Origin: Desulfobacteraceae bacterium
GTDB lineage: Bacteria > Desulfobacterota > DSM-4660 > Desulfatiglandales > Desulfatiglandaceae
Length of the DNA: 64,000 nucleotides
Assembly (NCBI GenBank): GCA_030613055.1
Contig: JAUWMR010000002.1
Span: forward strand, 78,150 to 142,149
Reading direction: 5' to 3'
Shown here: positions 1-10,108 of the stretch, in pieces
Layout of the letters: each line of letters starts with the position of its first letter
Numbering within the stretch: the first letter of the stretch is position 1
The notes under the pieces: generated by a model
Databases searched by the model: none
Seen by the model: the letters and a program-made list of their open reading frames with translations, nothing else
Told to the model about the DNA's origin: nothing
Program-made: the position numbers and the translations under genes

Positions 1-2
1 CA

Positions 3-659
3 AATATGAAATACTTCCCTGTTCCTCTTGGCCGAACGGAGGAAACATGTTCATTTTATGAAACAGTTCATCCAATGTGCAGTTCTCTGTATAAACCCAA
101 TGAAGAACTAATAAATCTTTACAACAACATGATGGAAGCAGCAAAGCTGAAATCGGTTAATTACATAAATACAGAAAGCATGGATTTTTTTACGAAAAAT
201 AATGATATCAAGGTTGTTGATTTCATAAAAATTGATATCCAGGGGGCTGAGCTAGATGTATTTATGGGAGGGATTGATACTCTTGCAGATGTAGTTGCTA
301 TTGTCAGTGAAGTTGAATTTATTCCTCACTATATAGATCAACCGTTGTTTGGAGATGTGTGTGCATTTCTTGCAGAACACGAATTCATGTTCCATAAATT
401 TCTCGGCCTTTGCGGTCGTTCTCTTAAACCAATCGTTTTGAACAATAACCCTAACGTTGGATCTCAGCATATTTGGTCAGATGCAGTATTTATCAGGGAT
501 ATTACGAAAATAGACGAACTTTCATCGGATCAATTACTAAAAATGGGTATTTTAACCTTTATTTATGATAGTCCGGATATACTATTTTACTGTGTCAGGA
601 AATATGATGAAAGGAACCGTACCAATATTTATCAAGAACTCCTGAATTTAATGACCTGA
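3..659 (+). CDS. FkbM-family methyltransferase, 5' end cut by the window
   Basis: The reading frame is open from the first bases of the window to the stop at 657-659, so the true start lies outside. The motif DFIKIDIQGAELDVF is the family hallmark (an acidic SAM-domain segment, usually DVEGAE), followed by an EVEF strand and the family's typical C-terminal half. FkbM enzymes are SAM-dependent O-methyltransferases often found in glycan and flagellin-glycosylation loci. The glycine-rich SAM loop is not visible and should be upstream. The gene converges on the glycosyltransferase at 693-4643 with a 33-bp gap. The family is fairly sure; the substrate, probably a sugar hydroxyl, is inferred from context. 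Confidence 0.8.
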   Translation, partial: NMKYFPVPLGRTEETCSFYETVHPMCSSLYKPNEELINLYNNMMEAAKLKSVNYINTESMDFFTKNNDIKVVDFIKIDIQGAELDVFMGGIDTLADVVAIVSEVEFIPHYIDQPLFGDVCAFLAEHEFMFHKFLGLCGRSLKPIVLNNNPNVGSQHIWSDAVFIRDITKIDELSSDQLLKMGILTFIYDSPDILFYCVRKYDERNRTNIYQELLNLMT

Positions 660-692
660 AACCCGAAATTTAGTCAGATCTCGTAAGAAAAT

Positions 693-3600
693 CTATTTTT
701 TTAGACTCCGGCACTCATCAAGCAAAGAAAAAACCGCATTATCCGCATTCCCGCTTTCAACAGCAGCCTCAAGCAGCAAAATGGCCGATTCAATTCTATT
801 TGATGAAACCAGCCTCTCAGCCAGGTCAACCACATAATTTCCACATTCAAATCCCATATCCTTTATTCGGCCCATTATTCCAAAGGCTTTTTCCTTGTTT
901 CTCTCTATGCAGTATCCACCGGACAGCAGGGCCATGGCTACGGGATGGTCGGGCACATGCTTCAGCAGGCCTTCAAGGACCAAAATAGCGGTTCCGGGTT
1001 CCCCTGCGCAAAGGGCGCAGGTCGAATAATTCAGTGCGGCCTCCTTTAGTCCCGGGTCGAGATTCAGGGCCTTTTTTGACGCTTCAAGTCCGGCAGTATA
1101 GTTTCCAAGCTCCATGTATGCGGTGGACATGTTCAGGTAGGCAACCGGCATATCACTATTAAGCCTAATCACCTGTTGCCATAACTCGACAGCCTCATGG
1201 TGCCTCTTCAACTCGGCGGCCTGTGTTGCGAGCTCAACCAGTGAATACACATCCACGCCCCTCTCCTCGATCTTTTTTTTCCCAAAAAGATAATATTCCT
1301 CACCTTTGGAAGCGTTTTCAGCATCAACCAGCTTTCCATAATGATGCACAGGGACCGGACATGGAGTAGGTTTTACCCCTGTCTGTTTCAAGCTCGGTTC
1401 AACCAGTTCATGAACCCGACCTTCAAACCGCATGGCCGGGTTATTGGTAAAGAGCCGGATCTTGGTGCTTGGGTACCATCCTGTGCCGGCCTCTTCCTCG
1501 CGGTATTTTCCGTCATTGGCAACCCATCCCGGCACATTTACAGGCTTGACATAATTTCTGGTGGTGATTGCATAGGCCACAGGCTCGCTGTTGCCGCGTT
1601 TTACCGCATCTGCCAGATTCTCGTAGTCAATTGGAGAGATCACCTCGTCCGCGTCAAGAACAAGGATCCAGTCCCCTGATGCCTTTGAAAGAGAATCGTT
1701 CCTTGCCGCCGAAAAATCACCGGTCCAGTTAAAATCGTAAACTTTCGCTCCAAATACCTTTGCTATGTCCCTGGTCCTGTCGGTTGAACCGGTATCTTTG
1801 ATGATTATTTCATCGACCACGGGTTTTGCGCTGCCAAGGCATCGGGCTAAATGTTGCGCTTCGTCTTTAACTATCATGCACAGAGAAATCGTCTGCTGTT
1901 TTTCAGAGTTCGGCAGTATATTCACGGGGCCGATCTTTTCCCGGATTTCGAGCGCGGCCGAAATAAGCCCGTCGTCTATACCGAAGGAGATCATCGCATC
2001 TTCTATCTGTTTCAGGGCAAGGTCATATTTTTCCTGTCTGATAAAAAGATCGACAAGCAGGTATTTAAGGTTCCTGTTATTGGGCATTAAGAGAACAGCA
2101 TCCGTAAACCGCCTTTCAGCCCTTTCAAACGCTCCGATGGCTGTCACAGCCGAATGGAAGGTCACTGCAATATCATTAACGCCCGGGGACAGAACAAATC
2201 CTTTTTCCAAAAAATCGATGGCCCCGTCCGTCTGTTCCCTGGAAAGTTTCACTAAGCCAAGATTTGTATACGGCTCTCCATATCCGGGATCAGACTTGAC
2301 AGCCCTGTGAAAAAAGCCTTCAGCCGTGCTGTTATCCCCTTCCCTGTATGCCAGTACCCCTTTTAGATTCAGGGCCGGCGCGCAATCTCCATTCAGCGCC
2401 AGCGCGCGGTCGGCACACTCGTCTGCCTCATTGATTCGATGAAGTCCTTCCAGGCAATAGCCTGCGAGATTAAGTCTTTGAATGTCCGGTTCATCGGCCT
2501 TTTCCGCTGCTTTGTTCTCCTCTATTTTTTTCCCTTCGGTATCGGGCATGGTTTCGAGGACTTCATGGGCGTCCTTGAATCTGCCCGCGTTTATCAGGAT
2601 CTGTGAAAGATAATAATAGATACGTTTGGTGTCCGGATAATGACCAATCCCATTGATAAGCGTTTTAACGGCATCATCAATTTTCCCATTTTGATTTAAT
2701 TCATCAGCAGTCTCCAGCAGATTCATTATGTAAAGATTCCTACCCATTAAGCTTCCGGCATCAATGCCGCGCCATTTTACGTCAAACGATTTTCGATCTT
2801 TATTCCCGGCGCCGGGATCGGGAGGATGAAGGTCGTAATGGTGCACAAACGCGTCAGAGGCGATGATATTTTTAAAACCCTCCAGGCCTGAACGTATACA
2901 AAAATCTTTCACCATGAGGCCCGGGGTTTCAAACGATTCATCGAACAGCCCGATCTTTTCCACGAGCGCTCCATTGAACATGATACAGCAATCAGACAGG
3001 ATTTGGACAGGTGTCCGCCTGTAATGATTGGTATCCCTGAATTTACTGGCATACTTATCAAATCGTTCAATTTCGCCGTAATCGGCCCGGAATTCCTTTT
3101 GTATACCCACGGCCGCGTTTGTCATGGGACCGACAACCCCTATCAGGGGGGCACTGTTAAGCGATCTTTTCATGTCTTCAAACCAGCCGTTGGAAACGAT
3201 CACGTCATCATGCATAATGACAATCGGATCTCCTGTGGAGGCTTTTATGCCTGAATTGACTGACAGGCCTTTTTCACACCAGATAAGACGACAATTTTTC
3301 GTTTCCCGTGCAGTGTCTTCCAAAAAATCCTTAGTATCTTTTTGTGCACTGTCGGCTAATAAAATAATCTCATGTGGTTCAGGAGTATTTCTTGTAATGC
3401 CATCGACACATTGGTCTAAATATTTGCGCGGATCTGAAACCATAATAAGAATAGATGCATTCGCTGTAACAGGTGTTTTCTTTTGACCAGGTCCGGACCG
3501 CACGGTCGCCAACACTCCGGCCTCAATGCCTCTACCCTTTTTAGCGGATTTCACCACAGGATGGTTTGGCTGGTTGATATGCATCTGCGTGTCGTCGAGG

Positions 3601-4643
3601 TTCCCGCAGGAACGTTCAAGAGTTTGAAAAAGTGCAAGGGATTTTATGGAATTTTGACCGGCTTTTTTTAGCATGCCCATCCCTTTATCCAGATGGCCTG
3701 AATCGATGTAAGCAATGGACAGATTGTGCATCAGCACGGGAATCTTTCCCAATATATCGATTGCCTGTTGATAATAGCCCGCTGCCCTACCGGATTCCCG
3801 TTTTAATGTGGCAAGCATGCAGTTATTCCCAAGTTCCCAAAGGGCGGATCCCTTTGCGAGCCTATCGTCTGGAAAGTCTGACAAAAGGGGGAAGAATACT
3901 TCAAGGGGAATGCTGTTATAAAACTTGTTCCGCAAGCGTGAAAACTCATTTCTTGTCAGTTCCGGGTGGGAATATTCAATTCCTGATTGATTTTCCAGGT
4001 AAAGCCCTAACGGTTCTCGAATATGCAAGGCCCCGAGTTTAACAGCCAGGCGGTAGAAAAACTCATAGTCTCCGGCAACAGTATAACTCTCATCGAAAAA
4101 ACCGACGATATCGTGTGCACTTCGACGCCACATCGGTTGAGGACTGAAGTTGGAACCGGACAATCCCGATAAAGGCGTAAAATCAGGGTAACGATACAGG
4201 TGAAGCCGGTCTGTATCCTCTGTGTCAAACATATCGTTTTCAATATCTGTTCCCCAGATATCTGAGTATACCAGTCCGACATCAGGGAACACATCAAGGG
4301 CCGTGGCCTTTATTTCGAGTGAACGCAGCAGGTGGCGATCATCAGTGTTTGCGTTTGTTATGTACCTGCCATTAGCCGACCGGACTCCGCGATTCCAGCT
4401 TGCATATAATCCCTCACGCTCGTCAGTACGTATGTATAATATGTTTTCGTATGTTTTTTGAAATTCTTCCACAATTGAGCGTTCATTCTCCAGGGAGTTG
4501 CTGTCGATGACAATAATCTCTAAACGGTCGGCAATGCTCTGAGCTTCAAGGTTTTCAAGGCAGCCCCGGATAAATCGCTCTGAATTATAGGTGGAAACAA
4601 TTGCAGATACATCGTATCCGTGTGTGTCAATTATTCTGTTCAT
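693..4643 (-). CDS. Triple-domain family 2 glycosyltransferase with TPR repeats
   Basis: This 1316-residue protein has three GT-A fold segments separated by TPR arrays. Segment 1 (about residues 10-235) opens with VSAIVSTYNSERFI and has an unusual NANTDD in place of the usual DXD. Segment 2 (about 395-640) contains IVIMHDDVIV. Segment 3 (about 945-1150) starts with SLCMIVKDEAQHLARCL and carries the canonical LVLDADE. TPR units occupy about 260-345, 655-930 and 1150-1316. Such TPR-GT2 fusions often glycosylate proteins or build glycans; an acceptor cannot be named. It is the last gene of the minus-strand sugar operon, 6 bp after its upstream neighbour. The start is an ATG at 4641-4643. Confidence 0.88.
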   Translation of the reverse strand: MNRIIDTHGYDVSAIVSTYNSERFIRGCLENLEAQSIADRLEIIVIDSNSLENERSIVEEFQKTYENILYIRTDEREGLYASWNRGVRSANGRYITNANTDDRHLLRSLEIKATALDVFPDVGLVYSDIWGTDIENDMFDTEDTDRLHLYRYPDFTPLSGLSGSNFSPQPMWRRSAHDIVGFFDESYTVAGDYEFFYRLAVKLGALHIREPLGLYLENQSGIEYSHPELTRNEFSRLRNKFYNSIPLEVFFPLLSDFPDDRLAKGSALWELGNNCMLATLKRESGRAAGYYQQAIDILGKIPVLMHNLSIAYIDSGHLDKGMGMLKKAGQNSIKSLALFQTLERSCGNLDDTQMHINQPNHPVVKSAKKGRGIEAGVLATVRSGPGQKKTPVTANASILIMVSDPRKYLDQCVDGITRNTPEPHEIILLADSAQKDTKDFLEDTARETKNCRLIWCEKGLSVNSGIKASTGDPIVIMHDDVIVSNGWFEDMKRSLNSAPLIGVVGPMTNAAVGIQKEFRADYGEIERFDKYASKFRDTNHYRRTPVQILSDCCIMFNGALVEKIGLFDESFETPGLMVKDFCIRSGLEGFKNIIASDAFVHHYDLHPPDPGAGNKDRKSFDVKWRGIDAGSLMGRNLYIMNLLETADELNQNGKIDDAVKTLINGIGHYPDTKRIYYYLSQILINAGRFKDAHEVLETMPDTEGKKIEENKAAEKADEPDIQRLNLAGYCLEGLHRINEADECADRALALNGDCAPALNLKGVLAYREGDNSTAEGFFHRAVKSDPGYGEPYTNLGLVKLSREQTDGAIDFLEKGFVLSPGVNDIAVTFHSAVTAIGAFERAERRFTDAVLLMPNNRNLKYLLVDLFIRQEKYDLALKQIEDAMISFGIDDGLISAALEIREKIGPVNILPNSEKQQTISLCMIVKDEAQHLARCLGSAKPVVDEIIIKDTGSTDRTRDIAKVFGAKVYDFNWTGDFSAARNDSLSKASGDWILVLDADEVISPIDYENLADAVKRGNSEPVAYAITTRNYVKPVNVPGWVANDGKYREEEAGTGWYPSTKIRLFTNNPAMRFEGRVHELVEPSLKQTGVKPTPCPVPVHHYGKLVDAENASKGEEYYLFGKKKIEERGVDVYSLVELATQAAELKRHHEAVELWQQVIRLNSDMPVAYLNMSTAYMELGNYTAGLEASKKALNLDPGLKEAALNYSTCALCAGEPGTAILVLEGLLKHVPDHPVAMALLSGGYCIERNKEKAFGIMGRIKDMGFECGNYVVDLAERLVSSNRIESAILLLEAAVESGNADNAVFSLLDECRSLKK

Positions 4644-4649
4644 GATTGT

Positions 4650-7259
4650 TCAATTCGCATCTTCACTGAGATTTCGCGCCCTCTCAAGACCTTGCATAAC
4701 ATCCGGGTTTTCAGGATCAATCTCAAGTGCCCTTTTGTAAAAGGTTTTCGAACTGTCATACTGTTTGAGCGAAATACAAATATGGCCCATAATCAGCAGG
4801 CTTTCGATATCCTCAGGATCGGCTGCCAAAACCTTTGTGTAAATTTGCAGGGCTTCTTCAATACGACCCAATACAAAATAATAGAAGTCAGCAATGTTTT
4901 TCTGAAATGTGATATTTTCCGGTTCAAGACGGGCAGCATTTTTATAGTGCTTTAAAGCTTTTTCTTTGTTACCTCTTTTGTAAAAGAGTACTCCAAGATC
5001 GTTATGTGCCAGGGCGCAATCAGGATATTTATCAATTAATTGTTCAAGAGCATTGATTGCCTCGTCAGTCCGGCCGCGGGCTATCATAGATTGAATGATC
5101 TGATATATTTTTTCAGGAGATTTGGTTTTATAATCAACACTCGGGGCTGTTTTATTGACCTTCTTTTTTAAAATATTCTCCGGAATGCCTTTTGCCAGTA
5201 TATTCTTCTGGGCCTGATGCCGCTCTGCAATATGTGATATTATCCTTTTATTTAGAAAAATCGCATGCCCCTGAGTATCATTTGTATTAGATATCGGAGC
5301 AAACCCAAAATACTCAAAATGTTCTTCAAATAATCGATGGAATGAAACATTTGATCTATCCCTGTGACAAAAAACCTCCTTGTTTGTCATAAAATAGTTT
5401 ATCTTGATTTTAGACAAAAACTCGGGGGATATTGATGAATAAAACTGATGTTCCATTCCATGAATATTAAAGATAAGCATATCCGGTAATGGAAGGTCAT
5501 GGGATGAAACGAAATTTTCGAGGCTTCTGCATTCAGCGGAAATAGCTTTCCCTGATATTAAATTATATTGTTTCCCCATATGCATGCTCAAATTTGAATT
5601 TGAAATATCCATCACAAGAAGATCATAGCCATTTGTATCTGTTAATGCATATGGGAAAACCTCTACTCGTGTATCCTTATGAACTGCCTTTTTCAATTGG
5701 TCATAAACTTCCGTAACCGGCATAAAAAGGTATATCTTCTTTAAATTCATGAATAGATCAAAATATAATCTGCATTTATTTAAATCATAGACACCTACAG
5801 CATATAGAGTTTCAATTTTACCGGTTATCTCTTTTCCTCTATATTTTAATTCAAGCAACAAATCATCTTCATCATATACAAACTTTCCTTCCGGCCACCA
5901 TAAATCGCTATATTCGTATTTTGTATGTGTTCCATTCGGCTTCTTTTCCTGGCTATTATTCAATCCTTCTTGATGTTCAACGAGCTTACTCTCCCAGAGA
6001 TGTTTGTAATATTCTATCCGGAAAGACTGGAAGGGGAATCTAAGATTAACATCTTCAGCATTTTGTAAAAGATTGAGCGCCAGACCATAGTTGCCTCTGT
6101 TTGCTTCGATGAGCGCAAACCAGAAATAGATTATCCCATAACCAAAATTGACGCCGCCGGTGTGCAAATGGATGATTTCCTTAAAATGCATGTACATATC
6201 GTCATGTATTTCAGCAATGCGCGAATCGGCCAAAAGAGTTTCGGAATTTCTAATCTTATCCTCAGTATCTGGTGAAAGGGTTTCAAAGAAATCATTTTTT
6301 GTAATGGGCTTGTTTTTGAATATAAATTCGCTTAATTTTTCCACAGTTATCAATTCTCTGATGTTAACATTGAAATTTATTGCATCACCAACAAGTCCGT
6401 TAGCAAATGTGTAAATTTCAACTAAATCTACTGACCTTAGTTTATTGTTGTGATTATAATCCGTATCCCTCTCAAGGCTTATATCGATACCCTTTTTAGC
6501 CAGAAGATCAGATATAAATTCGACTGATTTATCTTCAAACTCTTTTCTGCTACCATATGGCAACTTTGTCTGATCCCATAAAAGGCCCAATTCATCGGCA
6601 ACTAATAAAGATAATGATTCCGGTTCAGTCTCGGCATGAAGCACATTTTCCAGGGATTGTGTGCGCGGCACAAAGACCAGGTCTTCAGCGGTTTTATTAC
6701 TTATTTCTTCGATATAATATTCAATCGCCGTGTCATTTAAGTGTATGCCGTCAATTTGAAGTAATTCATCCTTTGGAAGATTGTTCCTACCGAGAATATT
6801 ATTTAGAGGATTGATAACAACGATACCCTTTTCGACGCACCAGTCTGTTAACTTCTTGATGAATTTCCTGGAAAAATCGAAAACCATATCTTCAGGTATG
6901 CCATAAGTTTCAGAGCCATTTAATTGCTGGGGCGAAATAAGCCATCCGAAATTTCCCTTTGAATTCAATTCAAGGAAAATACTTTTATAAAGACCGATTA
7001 GTTCACCAAATGTCTGTTCATACCGATTTTCAGCATATGCTTTGCATAGCAAAAAAATATCATGCATGCCGATTGAAAGCATTTTCCAATCATCTGTTTT
7101 AAAAAACAGGGATCTGATTTCCCGGGCTGAAGAATGGTTTTTTAAAAAATGACCGGCGGTAATTGCACCTACCCATTTAACTTTAACCGGCTTATCTAAT
7201 TTTTCATATTTGAGCCGGGCCCTGAATATCGAAACATGGCTGTTTCCAGCTATAATCAT
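4650..7259 (-). CDS. SGNH-hydrolase / carrier-like / FkbM-like / TPR fusion protein
   Basis: The 869-residue protein appears to combine four modules. Residues 1-190 resemble an SGNH hydrolase: GNSH at 5-8, IGMHD at 63-67 and DGIHLN at 170-175, where Asp170 and His173 would be the catalytic pair. Residues about 235-318 look like an acyl/peptidyl carrier domain, with SVDLVEIY around Ser276. Residues about 455-675 resemble an FkbM methyltransferase core (CRSLENF..., LIFNIHGMEHQ) without a clear SAM glycine loop. Residues about 720-869 are TPRs. The ATG overlaps the stop of the DUF115 gene as ATGA, so the two are translationally coupled. Module calls are from motif reading; the carrier domain is the least certain. 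Function unknown, probably glycan modification. Confidence 0.7.
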   Translation of the reverse strand: MIIAGNSHVSIFRARLKYEKLDKPVKVKWVGAITAGHFLKNHSSAREIRSLFFKTDDWKMLSIGMHDIFLLCKAYAENRYEQTFGELIGLYKSIFLELNSKGNFGWLISPQQLNGSETYGIPEDMVFDFSRKFIKKLTDWCVEKGIVVINPLNNILGRNNLPKDELLQIDGIHLNDTAIEYYIEEISNKTAEDLVFVPRTQSLENVLHAETEPESLSLLVADELGLLWDQTKLPYGSRKEFEDKSVEFISDLLAKKGIDISLERDTDYNHNNKLRSVDLVEIYTFANGLVGDAINFNVNIRELITVEKLSEFIFKNKPITKNDFFETLSPDTEDKIRNSETLLADSRIAEIHDDMYMHFKEIIHLHTGGVNFGYGIIYFWFALIEANRGNYGLALNLLQNAEDVNLRFPFQSFRIEYYKHLWESKLVEHQEGLNNSQEKKPNGTHTKYEYSDLWWPEGKFVYDEDDLLLELKYRGKEITGKIETLYAVGVYDLNKCRLYFDLFMNLKKIYLFMPVTEVYDQLKKAVHKDTRVEVFPYALTDTNGYDLLVMDISNSNLSMHMGKQYNLISGKAISAECRSLENFVSSHDLPLPDMLIFNIHGMEHQFYSSISPEFLSKIKINYFMTNKEVFCHRDRSNVSFHRLFEEHFEYFGFAPISNTNDTQGHAIFLNKRIISHIAERHQAQKNILAKGIPENILKKKVNKTAPSVDYKTKSPEKIYQIIQSMIARGRTDEAINALEQLIDKYPDCALAHNDLGVLFYKRGNKEKALKHYKNAARLEPENITFQKNIADFYYFVLGRIEEALQIYTKVLAADPEDIESLLIMGHICISLKQYDSSKTFYKRALEIDPENPDVMQGLERARNLSEDAN

Positions 7260-8347
7260 ATTGATTCACCATTCTCACGAAACTCCTCATCCCCTAATGC
7301 TTGCAATATGGCTAATGAGTTTTCGCGATTAGAAGAATTATATAAATAATCCTGGCGGGCCGCCTTTATGGCCTCACGGTGTTCCCCCAAACCCGTCAAG
7401 CAAATGGAGCGCATATAATCCAATCCTTCCACCCTGTACTCTTTTCCAATATTCTGTGAAATTGCCTCATTAAGCAGAACAAGAGCGGATACAAATTCCC
7501 TTTCATTTATCAATTTGACTGCGGACGATCCCAGAACAGATGAAATATCAGGTATCGCTGACAAAATACCCTCTATATTGATTTCTCGTATTCCATGTTC
7601 GAATAAATCTTCATATTTTACGCGTGGAAAATGTTCTAGCGATCCACCCCGCGTAGCATTGTAAACATTAAAGCCCCAGAGAGTTGCGTACTGTTTGATC
7701 TGATCGTACTCATAGTTCATTCTTGCCATGGCCGCCTGCCACTGGTCCCACGTCAGGTGTTCACTGCATTTGTTCTGGTTCGGATTGGCGTAAAAATGGT
7801 CGACCCTAATATTTTCATATTCTTCCTTGGTGACCTTCATAAAATCATGATCACAGCCGATAAAATATATCGGATTACAGCCCAGATAAAAGGCAAGCAT
7901 GAGTGCAACAATAATCACATTTTGACCAAACGGCGGCACGCCGGATGATAAATCAATTCTGCTTTGGATATCCTTTGTCCCGTCATAGTGATAATAATGG
8001 AGATCTATTAGTGATCCAAAATTGATACTGCTGAAAAAAGGAAATCCGCCCGTCGGGACGAAAAGTTTTGATGTAATGGCTTTATCCTTCGTCAATTTAA
8101 GCAGGGGCGAGAAAAATATCTCCGGCTTCAGCCAAAAATTGGGATCAGCCAGAATCCAATAGTCGGGATTGACTATTTTGGCGTCGGGGTGGTTGAAGAA
8201 GGAACTGACAGTTATCTTGACGTCACTGCTTAATCGTGTAATGTCTTGGGTGTTAACGGACGGCCCGTTGCCGATAATGAAACAGCGCTTCCCCGCATGG
8301 ATATTGCGCAGCGTTTTATTCTTCCTTAGAACATCTTCGAGATTCAT
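7256..8347 (-). CDS. DUF115 / Maf-like (MptE-like) glycosyltransferase-family protein
   Basis: The protein (363 residues) begins with RCFIIGNGPSVNTQDITRL, the nucleotide-binding signature of the DUF115/MptE-like family, and continues with the family's FIGCDHDF segment. Members include the Maf proteins, which in flagellated bacteria transfer nonulosonic acids to flagellin. The C-terminal about 90 residues are helical and TPR-like (residues about 270-355). It sits within the nonulosonate operon and its stop overlaps the next ATG by 4 bp. A role in transferring the CMP-activated sugar is therefore plausible, but this is an inference. The start is an ATG 84 bp downstream of the preceding methyltransferase. 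Confidence 0.8.
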   Translation of the reverse strand: MNLEDVLRKNKTLRNIHAGKRCFIIGNGPSVNTQDITRLSSDVKITVSSFFNHPDAKIVNPDYWILADPNFWLKPEIFFSPLLKLTKDKAITSKLFVPTGGFPFFSSINFGSLIDLHYYHYDGTKDIQSRIDLSSGVPPFGQNVIIVALMLAFYLGCNPIYFIGCDHDFMKVTKEEYENIRVDHFYANPNQNKCSEHLTWDQWQAAMARMNYEYDQIKQYATLWGFNVYNATRGGSLEHFPRVKYEDLFEHGIREINIEGILSAIPDISSVLGSSAVKLINEREFVSALVLLNEAISQNIGKEYRVEGLDYMRSICLTGLGEHREAIKAARQDYLYNSSNRENSLAILQALGDEEFRENGESI

Positions 8348-8431
8348 AGATACCTTTCAAAGATACTAATGCTCCTTGCTCATTACTATTCCTTATTGGT
8401 GTGGGAACATTCGTCATCCAGTTTTTTCAAC

Positions 8432-9328
8432 CTATCCGATATGCCTCGCAGTTGGTTTCATGACCACCATAAACAGGTCAGTCGTTTTCTGCCGGATCAT
8501 ATCCTGATTATATGAGTGCAGGGTATTGGGAGATAATTGACTGGTGATATCTGAAAAATCACGAGGTTGGCGATATCTGAGCCAGGAGAGGTGATTATCG
8601 AGACTCCATACCTGCATGTAAGTGAAATGGTCAATTACATAGCCGCATTGCTTTGCCAGAATGTGCAGAGATTCTTCAGTATAGGTATAATAATGCTGCT
8701 TCATGTATGCAAATTTACGAAATTCAGGCAGATTGTACATGTAGACTAATGGATTCATTTTATTGGGAATTGTGAGAGCAAGTACACCGTCTTGGCTAAT
8801 CATGGGGCGAATTCTGCGTAGAAAAGACTTTCCGTCACGCAAATGTTCGAATACCCCGAAACCGGCTACAAGGTCAAACAGATGGCCCTTACAGTGATCT
8901 TCGTCCCGGAAAAAAATGACATCCATGAGAGTTGTCTGTACAAATCTCCGATTCTCTTGATCCCTCTCAATGGCGAATAGGGCCGTTAAAGGAGCCTCTT
9001 GCTGAGCAAAACGGAGGAATCCGCCGCTTCCACAACCGATCTCTAAAATGGATTGACGGTTCTCCAGAAGATGAGTATAAATTTCTTGGTAATCGTTATA
9101 ATGAGTTATGGCCCGATTCTGGATATCAACCATGCTCATCGACCGAAAGTGTCGCGAAGCTTGCTTTGCATAATAGTTCCTATAATAGTCCTCTTCTCCT
9201 GTCATGAGCGGCTCGAGAAACTGCATACCACAGTTGCCACACTCCAGTACGTTTGTTTGCTCACAATCAAAGATGCCCTGCATGAAGAGTTTGACATCAG
9301 TGGTCAGGCACACGGGACACGCTTTCAT
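8432..9328 (-). CDS. Class I SAM methyltransferase with N-terminal zinc ribbon
   Basis: Residues 1-45 contain two cysteine pairs (CPVC near the start and CGNCG about residue 30), a zinc-ribbon arrangement common in sugar-pathway methyltransferases. ILEIGCGSGGFLRF (about residues 95-108) is SAM motif I, and LVAGFGVFEHLRD is the post-motif with the acidic/His segment. The length (298 residues) suits the Methyltransf_23-type family. It probably methylates a sugar nucleotide or glycan in the surrounding pathway; the acceptor is unknown. It follows the LmbE gene with a gap of 130 bp, so it may be co-transcribed without overlap. Confidence 0.82.
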   Translation of the reverse strand: MKACPVCLTTDVKLFMQGIFDCEQTNVLECGNCGMQFLEPLMTGEEDYYRNYYAKQASRHFRSMSMVDIQNRAITHYNDYQEIYTHLLENRQSILEIGCGSGGFLRFAQQEAPLTALFAIERDQENRRFVQTTLMDVIFFRDEDHCKGHLFDLVAGFGVFEHLRDGKSFLRRIRPMISQDGVLALTIPNKMNPLVYMYNLPEFRKFAYMKQHYYTYTEESLHILAKQCGYVIDHFTYMQVWSLDNHLSWLRYRQPRDFSDITSQLSPNTLHSYNQDMIRQKTTDLFMVVMKPTARHIG

Positions 9329-9458
9329 TATTTTTTCACCTCACATGCCAAATACAGTGTCAGGCCAAAGGGCACTAATGGTCAGATGCTGGCTGTCCGA
9401 AGATTAGAAATCTCGCTCATGCATCTCCATCTCGGCCACGATTGTTCTATTCACTGAC

Positions 9459-10088
9459 TTACTCATCTAACCATTTTACCAGTTCAAATACTTCCGCATA
9501 TTTAACGCCAATCTTCTGGCCTGCATTCTCCGCCTCATGAGTAAAAAAATCGATCCACTTCTCCCGCGTTCTGTCCATCTCGGATTTATGTACTCGGAGG
9601 GAATCCATTTTTCTATTGAGATAATTAGTGATGTCCACATAAAAGGCGCCGTGGAAATCAACCGTTGAATGATACCAGTTGCTCCGATACATGAGCATCC
9701 TCGGCACATGTCTGCAGGAATGAAGGGAAGCTTTTGCCACTGCCTGATGATCGTGGTGTATGTCACCAACCCAGTGGGTATAGACTTTTTCAATCTTTTG
9801 GTCCTGAACAATTCTGACAATCTGAGCATTAAGGGATTCATTAAACTCAATCTCAAGAGTGCGGAAATAGCCACAGGTAAGCGCTACTCCCAGTATCTCC
9901 ATGGCTTTCCGCCCTTCTTCGAGAGCGATCTCATTCTCCCGAACCACCTGATTTTCAGAATTCATAAAGCCAGAGACGGTCGCCACGTATGCATAAACAT
10001 TGTCACCCGATGCCACATGTTTGGCTAATGCCCCGCCGCAACCAAGTTCTATATCGTCGAAATGCGCGCCTATCGCCAAAACGTTCAT
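9459..10088 (-). CDS. LmbE/PIG-L family N-deacetylase
   Basis: MNVLAIGAHFDDIELGCGG at the N-terminus is the zinc-binding AHPDDxE-type motif of LmbE/PIG-L amidohydrolases, and THWVGDIHHDHQAV (about residues 105-118) supplies the downstream histidines and aspartate. These enzymes remove N-acetyl groups from amino sugars. I chose the ATG at 10086-10088 because GGAGAGGAGAAAGT lies directly upstream, although an in-frame GTG exists at 10137-10139. Here it could deacetylate an intermediate or product of the nonulosonate pathway so that another acyl group can be added; that is inference from neighbours. Confidence 0.85.
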   Translation of the reverse strand: MNVLAIGAHFDDIELGCGGALAKHVASGDNVYAYVATVSGFMNSENQVVRENEIALEEGRKAMEILGVALTCGYFRTLEIEFNESLNAQIVRIVQDQKIEKVYTHWVGDIHHDHQAVAKASLHSCRHVPRMLMYRSNWYHSTVDFHGAFYVDITNYLNRKMDSLRVHKSEMDRTREKWIDFFTHEAENAGQKIGVKYAEVFELVKWLDE

Positions 10089-10108
10089 ACTTTCTCCTCT
10101 CCTGTACT

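Noticed and set aside
1765-2310. 181-codon plus-strand frame
   Set aside because: It runs antisense through the third and second domain regions of the glycosyltransferase gene, has Ser/Arg-rich composition and no ribosome-binding site.
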